Source of the DNA: Alphaproteobacteria bacterium
GTDB taxonomy: Bacteria > Pseudomonadota > Alphaproteobacteria > UBA828
DNA: 64,000 bases
Reading direction: 5' to 3'
Assembly: GCA_011523425.1 (NCBI GenBank)
Contig: WTGU01000156.1
Span: forward strand, 1 to 64,000
Shown: positions 46,464 through 56,572 of the stretch, piece by piece
How positions within the stretch are numbered: position 1 is the stretch's first letter
Layout: each line of letters begins with the position of its first letter
Program-made: the position numbers and the translations under genes
The notes under the pieces: model-generated
Seen by the model: only the letters and a program-made list of their open reading frames with translations
Databases searched by the model: none
What the model was told of the DNA's origin: nothing

Positions 46464-47290
46464 GCCGGCCCCTCCAGCTCGGCCATGGCCTTCTCGTAGA
46501 CCTCCTCGCTCACCGCGTTATTGTGCCAGAGGTGAGTGTCCTCGGCGAAGCTCGCGCCCTTGCCCTTCACCGTGTGGGCAATGAGCAGCGAGGGCCTATC
46601 GGGCGCCACGGGCAACGCATCGAGGGCATCGACGATCTCCGCCATGTCGTGCCCGTCGCACTCGCTGACGCGCCAGCCGAAGGCCCGCCACTTGTCCGCC
46701 AACGGCTCCAGCCCCAGCATCTCGCTCACATGGCCGCTCTGCTGCACCTTGTTGTAGTCGACGATAGCGGTGAGCCGGAGCGGCGCGAGGTGGGCCGCCG
46801 CCATCGCCGCCTCCCAGTTGGAGCCCTCCTGCAGCTCGCCGTCCCCCAGCATCGCCACGGTGCGCCAGTCCTTCCCCTGGACCCTCGAGCCGAGGGCCAT
46901 GCCGAGCGCGACGGAGAGGCCGTGGCCGAGGGCGCCGGTGCACATCTCGACGCCGGGGACCTTGATGTCGGGATGCATGCCGAACAGCGATTCGTAGGCG
47001 TAGAAGGTGTCGAGAAAACCGTCGTCCACGAAGCCCGCCTGGGCCAGCGCCGCGCCGAGCGCCGGGTTGGCATGCCCCTTGGAGAGCACGAAGCGGTCGC
47101 GCTCGGGCCAGTCGGGCTCGGCCGGCCGGAGCCTGAGGTAGTGGAAGTAGAGCGCGGCCAGCAGGTCGGCCGCAGAGAGCGACCCGCCCATGTGGCCGGC
47201 ACCGGCCGCACGCAGCGCTCGCCAGGTGTTGCGCCGGATATCGAGCGCATGCGCGCTGAGCGCGCGCAGCAGCGCCTCCCTGTTGCTCAC
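46460..47290 (-). CDS. Transketolase, N-terminal subunit (split enzyme)
   Basis: The 276-residue protein has the thiamine-pyrophosphate half: GHMGGSLSAADLLAALYF (about residues 33-50), VLSKGHANPALGAALAQ, and the TPP motif GDGELQEGSNWEAAMAAA with DYNKVQQSG (about 148-180). It starts at GTG with GAGGGGAGA about nine bases upstream. Its stop overlaps the ATG of the C-terminal subunit by four bases, fixing the subunit ratio by coupling. The two add up to a full-length enzyme. Confidence 0.88.
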   Translation of the reverse strand: MSNREALLRALSAHALDIRRNTWRALRAAGAGHMGGSLSAADLLAALYFHYLRLRPAEPDWPERDRFVLSKGHANPALGAALAQAGFVDDGFLDTFYAYESLFGMHPDIKVPGVEMCTGALGHGLSVALGMALGSRVQGKDWRTVAMLGDGELQEGSNWEAAMAAAHLAPLRLTAIVDYNKVQQSGHVSEMLGLEPLADKWRAFGWRVSECDGHDMAEIVDALDALPVAPDRPSLLIAHTVKGKGASFAEDTHLWHNNAVSEEVYEKAMAELEGPA

Positions 47291-47397
47291 CGTCTCGGTC
47301 TCCCCTCGCCTCGCTTCGCGTCATTATACCGCCCCGCCCGACGGCACGCCCGCCCCGCACAATTCCGCTCGGGCGGGAATGGCTTTAGGTTGGCGCC

Positions 47398-47796
47398 ATG
47401 AGCGGCACGACGACCCCGCCGCCGAGCGCGGCCGACATCGAACGCATCGCCGACCGGGAGTACCGTCGCATTCCCGCGTTTCTGCGCGACAACGTCGATC
47501 CCGTCATGATCCGGGTCGTCGACTTCCCCAGCGACGACGTGCAGGAGGAGATGGAGCTGGAGAGCCCCTACGAGCTGCTCGGACTCTATCAGGGCGTCTC
47601 CCTCGACCAGAGCGGGGTCGGCGACGTGCGCGAGGACGTCGACATGATCTTCCTCTACCGCCGGCCCCTCCTCGACTACTGGATCGAGACCGGCGACAGC
47701 CTGGAGGATGTGGTCCGCCACGTCCTGATCCACGAGATCGGCCACCACTTCGGCCTGTCGGACGAGGACATGGAGCGCATCGAGGCGGCCGGGTGA
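47398..47796 (+). CDS. Metallopeptidase family protein (zincin-like, HExxH)
   Basis: The 132-residue protein has the zinc-binding motif HEIGHHFGLSDEDM near the C-terminus (about residues 111-124) and the upstream LGLYQGVSL and DMIFLYRRPLLDYW blocks of the MMP-like minimal zincin family. It has no signal peptide, so it acts in the cytoplasm; substrates are unknown. There is no ribosome site; the ATG lies six bases after TAGGTT, so a leaderless start is possible. Confidence 0.87.
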   Translation: MSGTTTPPPSAADIERIADREYRRIPAFLRDNVDPVMIRVVDFPSDDVQEEMELESPYELLGLYQGVSLDQSGVGDVREDVDMIFLYRRPLLDYWIETGDSLEDVVRHVLIHEIGHHFGLSDEDMERIEAAG

Positions 47797-47826
47797 CGCG
47801 GACCGCCCCGGTCTCTTCGGCGTTGC

Positions 47827-48387
47827 CTATTCGTCTCCGAGCGGCGCCGGTGCAAGGGGATAGCTCGCCTCCACCTCGTAGGTCGCACCGCCCGCGCCGA
47901 GGTGGCTCGAGAAAAGCTCGAACGAGCGCACCGGGAACGGCCCGCTGCTGTAGGGGCCGTGATAGGAGAGGAACTCCTGAAGCCGGTGCGCGGGCACCCG
48001 CGAGGCGAAGCGGGCGAGGGTGACATGGGGAGCGTAATTGCGACCGTCGGGCTCGAAGCCGAGGCCGGTGACGATGGCCTCGGTGCGCTCGCGAAGACGG
48101 TTGAGCGCCGGGTTCGGCGCGACTCCGGCCCACAGGATGCGGATGCGTCCGCGCGGCGGGAAGTGGCCGACGCCCTCCAGCGTCAGCGAGAACGCCTCGG
48201 CCTCGACGTGCGCGAGCGCGTCCCTTATCTCGCGGAAGGCGCCGCCATCGACCTCGCCGACGAAGCGCAGCGTGAGATGCATCTGCTCGGCGCTCTGCCA
48301 GCGGGCGCCCGGCAGGCCGCCGCGCAGCCCTTCGAGCCGGAGGCGGACGTGCTCCGGCAGAGCCAGAGCGACGAAGAGCCGGATCAT
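47827..48387 (-). CDS. thpR: RNA 2',3'-cyclic phosphodiesterase
   Basis: The 186-residue protein is a 2H phosphoesterase with two HxTL motifs, HLTLRFVG (about residues 38-45) and HVTLARFA (about 120-127), in the ThpR/LigT arrangement. It begins with MIRLFVALALPEHVR, the standard start. It opens 2',3'-cyclic phosphates to 2'-phosphates in RNA. It lies 24 bases after the TesA-type esterase gene on the same strand and may be co-transcribed. Confidence 0.92.
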   Translation of the reverse strand: MIRLFVALALPEHVRLRLEGLRGGLPGARWQSAEQMHLTLRFVGEVDGGAFREIRDALAHVEAEAFSLTLEGVGHFPPRGRIRILWAGVAPNPALNRLRERTEAIVTGLGFEPDGRNYAPHVTLARFASRVPAHRLQEFLSYHGPYSSGPFPVRSFELFSSHLGAGGATYEVEASYPLAPAPLGDE

Positions 48388-48411
48388 CGTGCGGCAGCGC
48401 TCCTCTCGCTC

Positions 48412-49066
48412 TCAGCCGCCCTTGAGCGGGGCGATGAGGGCCACCACATGGGGCACCATGCGCCGCACGATCTCGGCCACCCCGGCCGCGTTGGGATGAA
48501 TGCCGTCCGCCTGGTTGAGTTCGGGCACCAGGGCCACCCCTTCCAGGAAGAACGGGTAGAACGCCACGCCATGCCTGGCAGCGAGCCTCTCATAAACCGC
48601 GCTGAACGCAGCCTCGTAGTCCGCGCCGAAATTGCCGGGCGCGCGCATACCGGCGAGCAGCACCGCCGCGTCGGTCTCGCGGATACGCACGAGGATCGCG
48701 TCGAGATTGGCCTCCAGCCGGTCCGTCGGCAGGCCGCGCAGGCCGTCATTGGCACCGAGCTCGACGATCACGGCCGCAGGCACCTCCGCAAGCACCCAGT
48801 CGACGCGCGCCAGCCCGCCGGCGCTGGTATCGCCCGAGACCCCGGCGTCGATCACCCGCCAGTGGTGGCCCCGCGCCCTCAGCGCGGCTTCGAGCCGGGC
48901 CGGGAAGGCGTCCTCGCGGGGCAGGCCGAAGCCGGCGGTCAGGCTGTCGCCGAAGACGACGATGCCGGGCTCCCCGGCGGCTACCGGAGTGCCGAGAGGC
49001 AGGAGCAACGCACAGAGAACGGCTCCGATCCACGATGCGGCGCGGCCGGGGGAGCGGCGGGCTGAC

Positions 49067-49068
<2 letters not shown>
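48412..49068 (-). CDS. tesA: Arylesterase / TesA-type SGNH lipase
   Basis: The 218-residue protein has a signal peptide (WIGAVLCALLLPLGTPVAAG, cleavage near residue 30), then the SGNH blocks: IVVFGDSLTAGFGL (block I, Ser), DAGVSGDTSAGGL (block II, Gly), ELGANDGLRGL (block III, Asn) and DGIHPNAAG (block V, Asp-x-x-His). It is a periplasmic thioesterase/arylesterase. Its ATG shares CATG with the ATG of the divergent ABC ATPase gene, so the two messages overlap at their 5' ends or each begins inside the other gene. The tesA/ybbA/ybbP arrangement is known from other Proteobacteria. Confidence 0.9.
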
Positions 49069-49750
<682 letters not shown>

Positions 49751-52280
49751 TCCCCTGAGAGCGTATCCCCGCCAGCTGCCGGCGGCCTGGCGCATCGCCC
49801 GTCGCGAGCTCCGGAGCGGCGTGAGCGGCTTCCGTGTCTTCCTCGGCTGCCTGGTGCTGGGAGTCGCGATCACCGCCGCGGTCGGCTCTCTGGGCGAGGC
49901 GCTCAAGGCGGGGCTCGCGCGCGACGCGCGGATGATTCTCGGCGGCGACCTCGAGTTGGTGCAGTTCTCGCAGCCGCTCGCGGACGACGTGACCCGCTAC
50001 ATCGAAGCGAACGGCACGGCGCTCTCCCACGTCGTCACCATGCGCGGGATGGCGCATACGCAGGACCGCGCGCGCCGCTCGCTGGTCGAGATCAAGGCGG
50101 TGGACGGCGCCTATCCGCTGGTAGCAAGCGTGCTGCTGGAGGGCGGCCTCACGCTGGAGGCCGCGCTCAGGGACGGCGGCGCAGTCGTAGACAAGGGCCT
50201 GCTCGACCGGCTCGGCATCGAGGTTGGCGAAAATCTCCGGGTCGGCGCGACAGCTCTCACGGTGCGGGCCGTGCTCGCGCGCGAGCCCGACAGGCTCACC
50301 GCCGGCTTTGCCTTGGGTCCCCGGCTGATGATGGATCGCGCTTCGCTGGAGGCAGCCGGCCTGATGCGGCCGGGCGCCCTGGTGCGGCACCGCTATCGCG
50401 TGCTCGTGCCGGACGGCACCGGGCTCGCGGACTGGACAGCGGGGCTGGAGGCCGCGTTCCCCGATAGTGGCTGGCGACTGCGCGATACGCGCGACGCCAA
50501 CCCGTCGCTCAGGCGCCAGCTCGACCGCGTGGGCCTGTTCCTCACCCTCGCGGGCCTCGCCGCCCTTCTGGTCGGCGGGATCGGCGTGGCCAGCGCGGTC
50601 TCCAGCCACCTGCACGGCAAGCTGCACACGATCGCAGCGCTCAAGTGTGTCGGCGCCACGCGCGCCACCGTGCAGCACGCCTTTCTGATGCAGATCGGAG
50701 TCCTCGGATGTGCCGCCATTGCGGCGGGTCTGATCCTCGGCGCGGCGACGCCGCCCGTGCTGGCCGCGCTGCTCGGCGCCGCACTGCCGGTGCCGCTCGC
50801 AGGCGTGATCCACGGCGCGCCTCTCGGTCTCGCTGCGGCGTACGGCGCGCTCACCATGCTCGCCTTCTCGCTCTGGCCCCTCGGCCGCGCCGCGCGGACA
50901 CGGCCCGGCGTGCTATTTCGCGGGGCGGCCACGCCCGCCACCGGCTGGCCGCCCGCGCCGGCGGTGGCCGGCACGGTGCTCGCGGCACTCGCGCTGGCTG
51001 GAATCGTCGTCGCCACCGCGCCCCGCCTCGGCATCGCCCTCGGCTTCGTTCTCGGCGCACCGGCGGCGCTGGCAATCTTCAGAGGAGCGGCCGCGCTCGT
51101 CGTCGTGGCGGCGCGCAGGATGCGCCCGCGGCGGCTGCCGGCGCTGAGGCTCGGCTTCGCCAATCTGGCCCGGCCGGGGGCACCCACGGTTCCGGTCGCG
51201 ATGTCGCTCGGCACGGGGCTTGCGGTGCTGGTGGCGATCGCGCTTGTGCAGGGCAATCTCGGCGCCCAGATCAGCGAGGTGCGCGACGACAAGCGGCCGG
51301 CCTTCTTCTTCCTGGATATCCAGCGGCACCAGATCGAACCGTTCGAGCGGCTGGTCGAGGAGACCGAGGGCGTCGAGAAGGATCGCCACGTGCCGATGCT
51401 TCGCGGGCGCATCGTGCGCATCGCCGGCGTGCCGGTGCGGGAGGCGCAGGTGGCTCCGGGCTCGGAATGGGTGGTGCAGAGCGATATCGGCCTCACGTAC
51501 GCGGCGACCGCGCCGCCCCGCGCGGAGATTGTCGCCGGCCAGTGGTGGAATGCCGACCATGACGGGCCGCCGCTGGTCTCGCTGGTGGACGACGTGGCGC
51601 GCGATCTCGGCATCGGCATCGGCGACAGTCTCGCGATCAACGTTCTCGGGCGGGTGTTCGAGGCCGAAGTTGCGAGCCTGCGCCGCGTCGACTGGACGGC
51701 ATTCGATATCAACTTCGTCGTGATATTCTCGCCCGGAGTTCTCGAGGGAGCGCCGCAGACGCATCTGGCGACGGCTCACGCGACGCCGGAAGCGGAACCG
51801 GTGCTGGAGCGTGCCGTGACCGAGCGCTTCGCCAACATCACGGCAGTGCCCGTGCGCGCGATCATCGAAGCGCTGGACGAGATCATGGGGCGCATCGGCG
51901 TGGCGATCCAGGCGGTCGCCGGGCTGACCGTGGCGGCGGGCCTTCTGGTGCTGGCCGGCGCCACTGCCGCCGGCCACGAGCGGCGTGTCCACGAGGCCGT
52001 CGTGTTCAAGGTGCTCGGCGCCAGGCGGAGCGACCTGCTGCGCGCCTTCCTGGCCGAGCATGTGCTGCTCGGCTGCGCGATCGCGGGGCTCGCCATCGGC
52101 ATCGGGACCCTCGCCGCCTGGGGCTTCGTGACCCAGGTGCTGGACCTCGACTGGCGCTTCCTGCCCGACTACGTGGCAGTCACCGCCGCAGCCTGTATAA
52201 CCATGACATTGATCCTCGGATTCGCGAGCACATGGCGCGCGCTGGGCCGCAAGGCGGCGCCGCTGCTGCGAGTGGAATAG

Positions 52281-53045
52281 ATGTACGGCCAAGGCGCACC
52301 CTCCCCGCCGAAGCTCGACGTGTACGGCACCGTCGGCGAGGCCTTCCGCCTGACCTTCCGGAACTTCCGCACCATGCTCGGGCTCGCGCTCGCACCCATG
52401 GCGCTGGCGGTGCTGCTGCCGGCGGTGATGCGGCTCGACGTGCAGGACTTGACCTCGCCCGAGCTTCTCATGATCCACGCCATCGCCCGGCTCTTCCTGC
52501 TGTCGGTCTTCGCCGTCGCCTGGCATCGATACCTTCTGCTCGGCAGGCGCGACACGGGCATCGCGATCCAGTTCTGGCCCGGCATGCGTGATCTCAAGTA
52601 TTTCGGACGGCTCATCCTCTTCCTGGTGCCGCAGGAGATCATCCTGATCGCGATGCAGGCGCAGAACATGTTCGTGGTCCTGCTGCTGCTGCTCATCACG
52701 CTGTTCGTCGCGACGCCCTTCGCGCTGGCGTTTCCGGCGACCGCGATCGACCACTACCAGGGGCTCATCGCCGCCCGCAGGGCGCTACGCGGTGCCACGC
52801 TTCAGCTTGGCGGCGCGATTCTGCTCTCCTTCGTGGCGGTCACCGTGCTGCTGTTCCTGTTCGGCGGCATCTTCGGCACCCTGGTGCTCGCCAGTTTCGG
52901 CCCAGGCGCCATGGTGTCGTTCTTCAACGCGCTCGCCTTCCTAACCGTGGGCATTCCGGTGGCCGTGGTGTCGGTCGCCTACCGCAGATTGGGCGGCCCC
53001 GGCTGTGCGGGCGGGCAGACGAGCGGCCCCTCGCCGGCGACCTGA
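52281..53045 (+). CDS. Integral membrane protein of unknown function
   Basis: The 254-residue protein has about six predicted membrane segments (for example LGLALAPMALAVLLPAVM and VVLLLLLITLFVATPFALAF) after a soluble start KLDVYGTVGEAFRLTFRNF. The pattern of a YGTVGEAFxxxxRNF start followed by six helices resembles the glycerophosphoryl-diester/YciC-like membrane families, but I do not recognise a specific one. Its ATG directly follows the ybbP stop without a gap, so it is expressed with the exporter. The C-terminus is short, polar and Gly-rich. Confidence 0.72.
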   Translation: MYGQGAPSPPKLDVYGTVGEAFRLTFRNFRTMLGLALAPMALAVLLPAVMRLDVQDLTSPELLMIHAIARLFLLSVFAVAWHRYLLLGRRDTGIAIQFWPGMRDLKYFGRLILFLVPQEIILIAMQAQNMFVVLLLLLITLFVATPFALAFPATAIDHYQGLIAARRALRGATLQLGGAILLSFVAVTVLLFLFGGIFGTLVLASFGPGAMVSFFNALAFLTVGIPVAVVSVAYRRLGGPGCAGGQTSGPSPAT

Positions 53046-53164
53046 ACGGCGGCGACCGGCGCGAATTCGCGTTTCGTTAACGGTCTGCCCCGTTGAAAGT
53101 GGGCCGCCGGCTTCCTAATATGACTCTTCGAATCCGACAGTCCGCGACATCAGAGGACGCTTCG

Positions 53165-53881
53165 ATGGCACTCGGAACGCAAGGCCGGCCGTTCGTCGGC
53201 ACGACTCTGACCCAGGCGCAGATCGACCAGGGTCTCAGGAGCTACATGCTCCGGGTCTACAACTACATGGCCTCGGGCCTCGCGCTCACGGGCATCACCG
53301 CCTACGTGATCGCTAATACCGGGCTCTTCAACGTGCTCTACGGCTCGGGCCTCGGGTTCGTCGTCATGCTGGCCCCGCTCGGCATCGTGTTCTTCATGGG
53401 CATCAAGATCCAGACCATGAAGCACACCACGGCGCAGTGGCTGTTCTGGGTCTTCTCGATCCTCATGGGGGCCTCGCTCTCGTACATCTTCATGGCCTAC
53501 ACGGCGACCAGCATCGTCCGGGTGTTCTTCATCACCATGGGCATGTTCGGCGCCATGAGCATCTACGGCTACACCACCAAGCGTTCGCTGGTCTCGTGGG
53601 GCTCGTTCCTGTTCATGGGCCTGATCGGCGTCATCATCGCCATGCTGGTGAACATCTTCCTGCAGTCGGAGCTGCTTCACTTCGTGATCTCGGTGATCGG
53701 CGTGCTGGTGTTCCTCGGGCTGACCGCCTACGACACCCAGCGGATCAAGGACGTCTACCGTGAGAGCGACGGGCAGGCGGTCATGGTGAAGAAGTCGGTG
53801 ATGGGCGCGCTCTCGCTCTACCTCAACTTCATCAACATCTTCATCCTGCTGCTGCACCTTTTCGGCGCCGCACGCGAATAG
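53165..53881 (+). CDS. Bax inhibitor-1/YccA family membrane protein
   Basis: The 238-residue protein has seven predicted membrane segments and the BI-1 pattern: RSYMLRVYNYMASGLALTGI at the start, then MGASLSYIFMAYT, and the terminal LGLTAYDTQRIKD with YLNFINIFILLLHLFG. The two Asp of the BI-1 pH sensor region correspond to YDTQ and nearby. Bacterial YccA/BsYetJ proteins act as calcium leak channels or FtsH modulators. The start is at MALGTQ rather than the upstream TTG/GTG, based on homology. A clear terminator follows. Confidence 0.93.
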   Translation: MALGTQGRPFVGTTLTQAQIDQGLRSYMLRVYNYMASGLALTGITAYVIANTGLFNVLYGSGLGFVVMLAPLGIVFFMGIKIQTMKHTTAQWLFWVFSILMGASLSYIFMAYTATSIVRVFFITMGMFGAMSIYGYTTKRSLVSWGSFLFMGLIGVIIAMLVNIFLQSELLHFVISVIGVLVFLGLTAYDTQRIKDVYRESDGQAVMVKKSVMGALSLYLNFINIFILLLHLFGAARE

Positions 53882-53904
53882 CGGCCGGGCGGGATCGCGC
53901 CAGG

Positions 53905-53937
53905 GGGCACCGGGCGAACGCCGCCCGGTGCCCTTTT
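53905..53937 (+). terminator. Rho-independent terminator
   Basis: GGGCACCGGGCG (53905-53916) and CGCCCGGTGCCC (53922-53933) form a perfect 12-base-pair stem with a 5-base loop AACGC, followed by TTTT. It stands 24 bases after the BI-1 gene stop and is the best intrinsic terminator in the window. Confidence 0.9.
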
Positions 53938-53946
53938 CGTCCGGCG

Positions 53947-54747
53947 ATGCTCGATCGGCTCTTTCGACTCACCGTGCCAGCGCCGCTGGGAGCGCTGCAG
54001 CGCTCGCTCACCTACTTTCCCGACAGCACCCGACCGACCCCGGCCGACTCGGACGTTCCGGAGCTCTCCCCGGTGACGCTCGCGACCGAGGACGGGCTGG
54101 CGCTGCTTGCCTGGCATGCGCCGCCCCGCGTCCCTGGCGCCCCGAGCCTGATCTACTTCCACGGCAATGCCGGCCATATCGGGATGCGGGGTTTCAAGGT
54201 GCGGGCCTATCTCAATGCCGGCCTCGGCGTCCTGCTCACCACCTGGCGCGGCTACAGCGGCAACCCCGGCAGGCCGACCGAGGAGGGGCTCTACGCCGAT
54301 GGCCGGGCGGCGCGCGCCTTCCTGCGGACGAGGGGCTGCGGCGACGGGCGCCAGATCCTCTATGGCGAATCCCTCGGCACCGGCGTCGCGGTTCACCTCG
54401 CGCGCGAGGCCGCACCCGCCGCTCTCGTGCTCGAGGCCCCCTTCAGCTCGATCGCGGACATCGCGTCCGGCCGCTTCCCGTTGCTCCCCGTCGGCCCCCT
54501 GATCGTCGACCGCTTCGATTCGGCGGCCAAGATCGGCAAGGTCGCTGCCCCGCTCCTGATCGTTCACGGCGAGCGCGACCGCACGATCCCGGTCCGGCAG
54601 GCGCGCAAGCTCTACAAGCGCGCGCGGAAGCCCAAGGAGGCCGTGTTCATCCCCGAGGCCGACCATGCCGACCTGCCGGAGTTCGGCCTCGCAGCCATCG
54701 TTCTGGAATTCCTCGCCCGTCACGACCTCATGCCGCGGGAGGCGTGA
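53947..54747 (+). CDS. Alpha/beta hydrolase (BEM46/YfhR-like serine hydrolase)
   Basis: The 266-residue protein has the oxyanion YFHGNAGHIGMRG, the nucleophile elbow GESLGT (Ser about 142), the acid in VHGERDRTIP and His in PEADHADLPEFG. A membrane-proximal hydrophobic start is absent, but YxPDSTRPTP resembles the BEM46 lead. These are serine hydrolases of unknown substrate. The gene begins ten bases past the terminator; the ribosome site is not evident (TCCGGCG before ATG). Confidence 0.85.
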   Translation: MLDRLFRLTVPAPLGALQRSLTYFPDSTRPTPADSDVPELSPVTLATEDGLALLAWHAPPRVPGAPSLIYFHGNAGHIGMRGFKVRAYLNAGLGVLLTTWRGYSGNPGRPTEEGLYADGRAARAFLRTRGCGDGRQILYGESLGTGVAVHLAREAAPAALVLEAPFSSIADIASGRFPLLPVGPLIVDRFDSAAKIGKVAAPLLIVHGERDRTIPVRQARKLYKRARKPKEAVFIPEADHADLPEFGLAAIVLEFLARHDLMPREA

Positions 54748-54780
54748 GGGCAGGAGAGACGCGCCGTCTCGGGCAGGCCG

Positions 54781-55497
54781 CTACCCGGCCGCCCCCATGT
54801 GCCGTGCGAGCGCCATGAAGTCCGGCACCACCGCCTCCCAGTCGTCGCTGGGGGTGAGATCGGGGGTGCCGACCGGACCGTCGCCGTACTCGTCGGGGCG
54901 CGGCACGAAGGCCGCCGCCAGCCCCGCCTCGCGGGCCGCCGCGAGATCGAAGTTGTGCGCGGCGACCATCATCACCTGCTCGGGCGCGAGCCCCAGCGCT
55001 GCGGCAGAAGCGGTGTAAACCGCCGCCTGCGGCTTGTAGTCGCGGGCGATGTCGGCGCCGACCACGGCGTCCCATGGCAGGCGAGCGAAGCGCGCGAGCC
55101 GGGCCATCATGGCGATCGAGCCGTTCGAGCAGGGCGCGAGCAGGTAGCGGCTGCGCAGGGCCTCGAGGCCGGGCACCACATCGGGCCATGGGGGCAACTT
55201 TTCCCAGGCCCGGTTGAGGCGCGCGCGGCCCTCGTCGTCCACGGCACCGTCCAGGCCGAACTCCGCGAGCGTCGCGTCGAGATTCTCGCGGTGCAAAACG
55301 TCGAGCACCGTATAGCCCCGTCGGCCGGAGCGGATTTCCTCCATGGACGGCTGGTACTTGGCCCGCCAGGAGTCGGCGAAGGCGATGGGATCGACCGTCT
55401 GCTCCGAGTCTGCGAAGAAGGACTCGACCTCCCGGGCGATTCCGCTGCGCCAGTCCACGACGGTACCGAACACGTCGAAGAGCAACGCTTCGATCAC
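54781..55497 (-). CDS. Haloacid dehalogenase type II (HAD hydrolase)
   Basis: The 238-residue protein has HAD motif I LLFDVFGTVVDWR (Asp about 8), motif II in LAPCSNGSI and motif III/IV in VAAHNFDLAAAREAGL. The nucleophile pattern FDxFGTxxDW is that of 2-haloacid dehalogenases, which hydrolyse carbon-halogen bonds of short acids; some members are phosphatases. The start is set at GTG 55497 (MIEALLFD) because GAGG lies six bases before it; an upstream in-frame TTG at 55515 is possible. Confidence 0.87.
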   Translation of the reverse strand: MIEALLFDVFGTVVDWRSGIAREVESFFADSEQTVDPIAFADSWRAKYQPSMEEIRSGRRGYTVLDVLHRENLDATLAEFGLDGAVDDEGRARLNRAWEKLPPWPDVVPGLEALRSRYLLAPCSNGSIAMMARLARFARLPWDAVVGADIARDYKPQAAVYTASAAALGLAPEQVMMVAAHNFDLAAAREAGLAAAFVPRPDEYGDGPVGTPDLTPSDDWEAVVPDFMALARHMGAAG

Positions 55498-55539
55498 CGG
55501 GGCCTCACGCGGCAATGGCAGGTGCGACGTGAGTGGCGA

Positions 55540-56571
55540 TCAGCGTGCCTCTACTTCCCAGGTGTGGCCGCTTCGCAGCAGAGCATCGATGCCCGGAGCG
55601 TCGGAGGCCGACTTGGCGTCCTCGATCTGCGCGTAGACCGCGGCCTCGTAGCTCTCCTCCGGATTGCAGAAGAGCACGCCGAGAGCCATGGGGAAGTCCG
55701 GCGGCTCCATCTCCGCGAGGATGCCGGCGAGCGGCCTGTTGGTCTGGTCGTGGACCAGCAGATCGGACTCGTCCACGCCGCCCTCGCCGAGCGTCACGAC
55801 CTCGAGCGTGAAGGTGCCGGGCGCGAGCCTCAGCCCGCGATCTCGTTCCTTGCCGAAGACGAGCGGCTTGCCGTGCTCGACGAAGATCTGCGTCTCCGGC
55901 GCGGTCTTGCGCGCGGCGAACGCGTCGAAGGCGCCGTCGTTGTAAACGATGCAGTTCTGGAAGATCTCGAGGAAGGAGGTGCCCTTGTGCCCGTGCGCCG
56001 CCTTGAGGATGTCGGGCAGGCGCTTCTGGTCGGTATCGACGGCACGGGCGACGAAGCGCGCGCCGGCACCGAGAGCGAAGCGGGTCGCCGACAGCGCATG
56101 GTCCACCGAGCCGAGCGGTGTGGAGGGCGAGCGCGTGCCCTCGCGCGAGGTCGGCGAGTACTGCCCCTTGGTGAGGCCGTAGATCTCGTTGTTGAAGAGC
56201 AGGATGTTGAGATCGACGTTGCGGCGCAGCGCATGCAGCGTGTGGTTGCCGCCGATGGAGAGCCCGTCGCCGTCGCCCGACACCACCCAGACATCGAGCG
56301 CGGGGTTCGCGAGCTTGACCCCGGTCGCGATCGCCGGCGCCCGGCCGTGGATGGTGTGGAAGCCGTAGGTCGCCATGTAGTAGGGGAAGCGCGCGGCGCA
56401 GCCGATGCCGGAGACGAACACCACGTCCTTGGTCTCCGTCCCGATCTCGGCGAGCGCCTTGCGCACCGCCTTGATGATGGCGTAGTCGCCGCAGCCAGGA
56501 CACCAGCGGACCTCCTGATCGGAGGTGAAGTCCTGCGGCGTCAGCGCGGGAATCGCGACCGTATCGTTCAT
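55540..56571 (-). CDS. korB: 2-oxoacid:ferredoxin oxidoreductase subunit beta
   Basis: The 343-residue protein has the thiamine-binding half: VRWCPGCGDYAIIKAV (about residues 22-37), GIGCAARFPYYMATYGFHTIHGRA, and the TPP motif VSGDGDGLSIGGNH with FNNEIYGLTKGQYSPTS. The CPGC and later Cys coordinate the 4Fe-4S cluster of KorB-type subunits. It joins KorA (encoded upstream, one base apart) in the oxidative decarboxylation of 2-oxoglutarate or pyruvate with ferredoxin as acceptor. Size and the fused alpha partner favour the 2-oxoglutarate enzyme. Confidence 0.92.
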   Translation of the reverse strand: MNDTVAIPALTPQDFTSDQEVRWCPGCGDYAIIKAVRKALAEIGTETKDVVFVSGIGCAARFPYYMATYGFHTIHGRAPAIATGVKLANPALDVWVVSGDGDGLSIGGNHTLHALRRNVDLNILLFNNEIYGLTKGQYSPTSREGTRSPSTPLGSVDHALSATRFALGAGARFVARAVDTDQKRLPDILKAAHGHKGTSFLEIFQNCIVYNDGAFDAFAARKTAPETQIFVEHGKPLVFGKERDRGLRLAPGTFTLEVVTLGEGGVDESDLLVHDQTNRPLAGILAEMEPPDFPMALGVLFCNPEESYEAAVYAQIEDAKSASDAPGIDALLRSGHTWEVEAR

Positions 56572-56572
56572 C

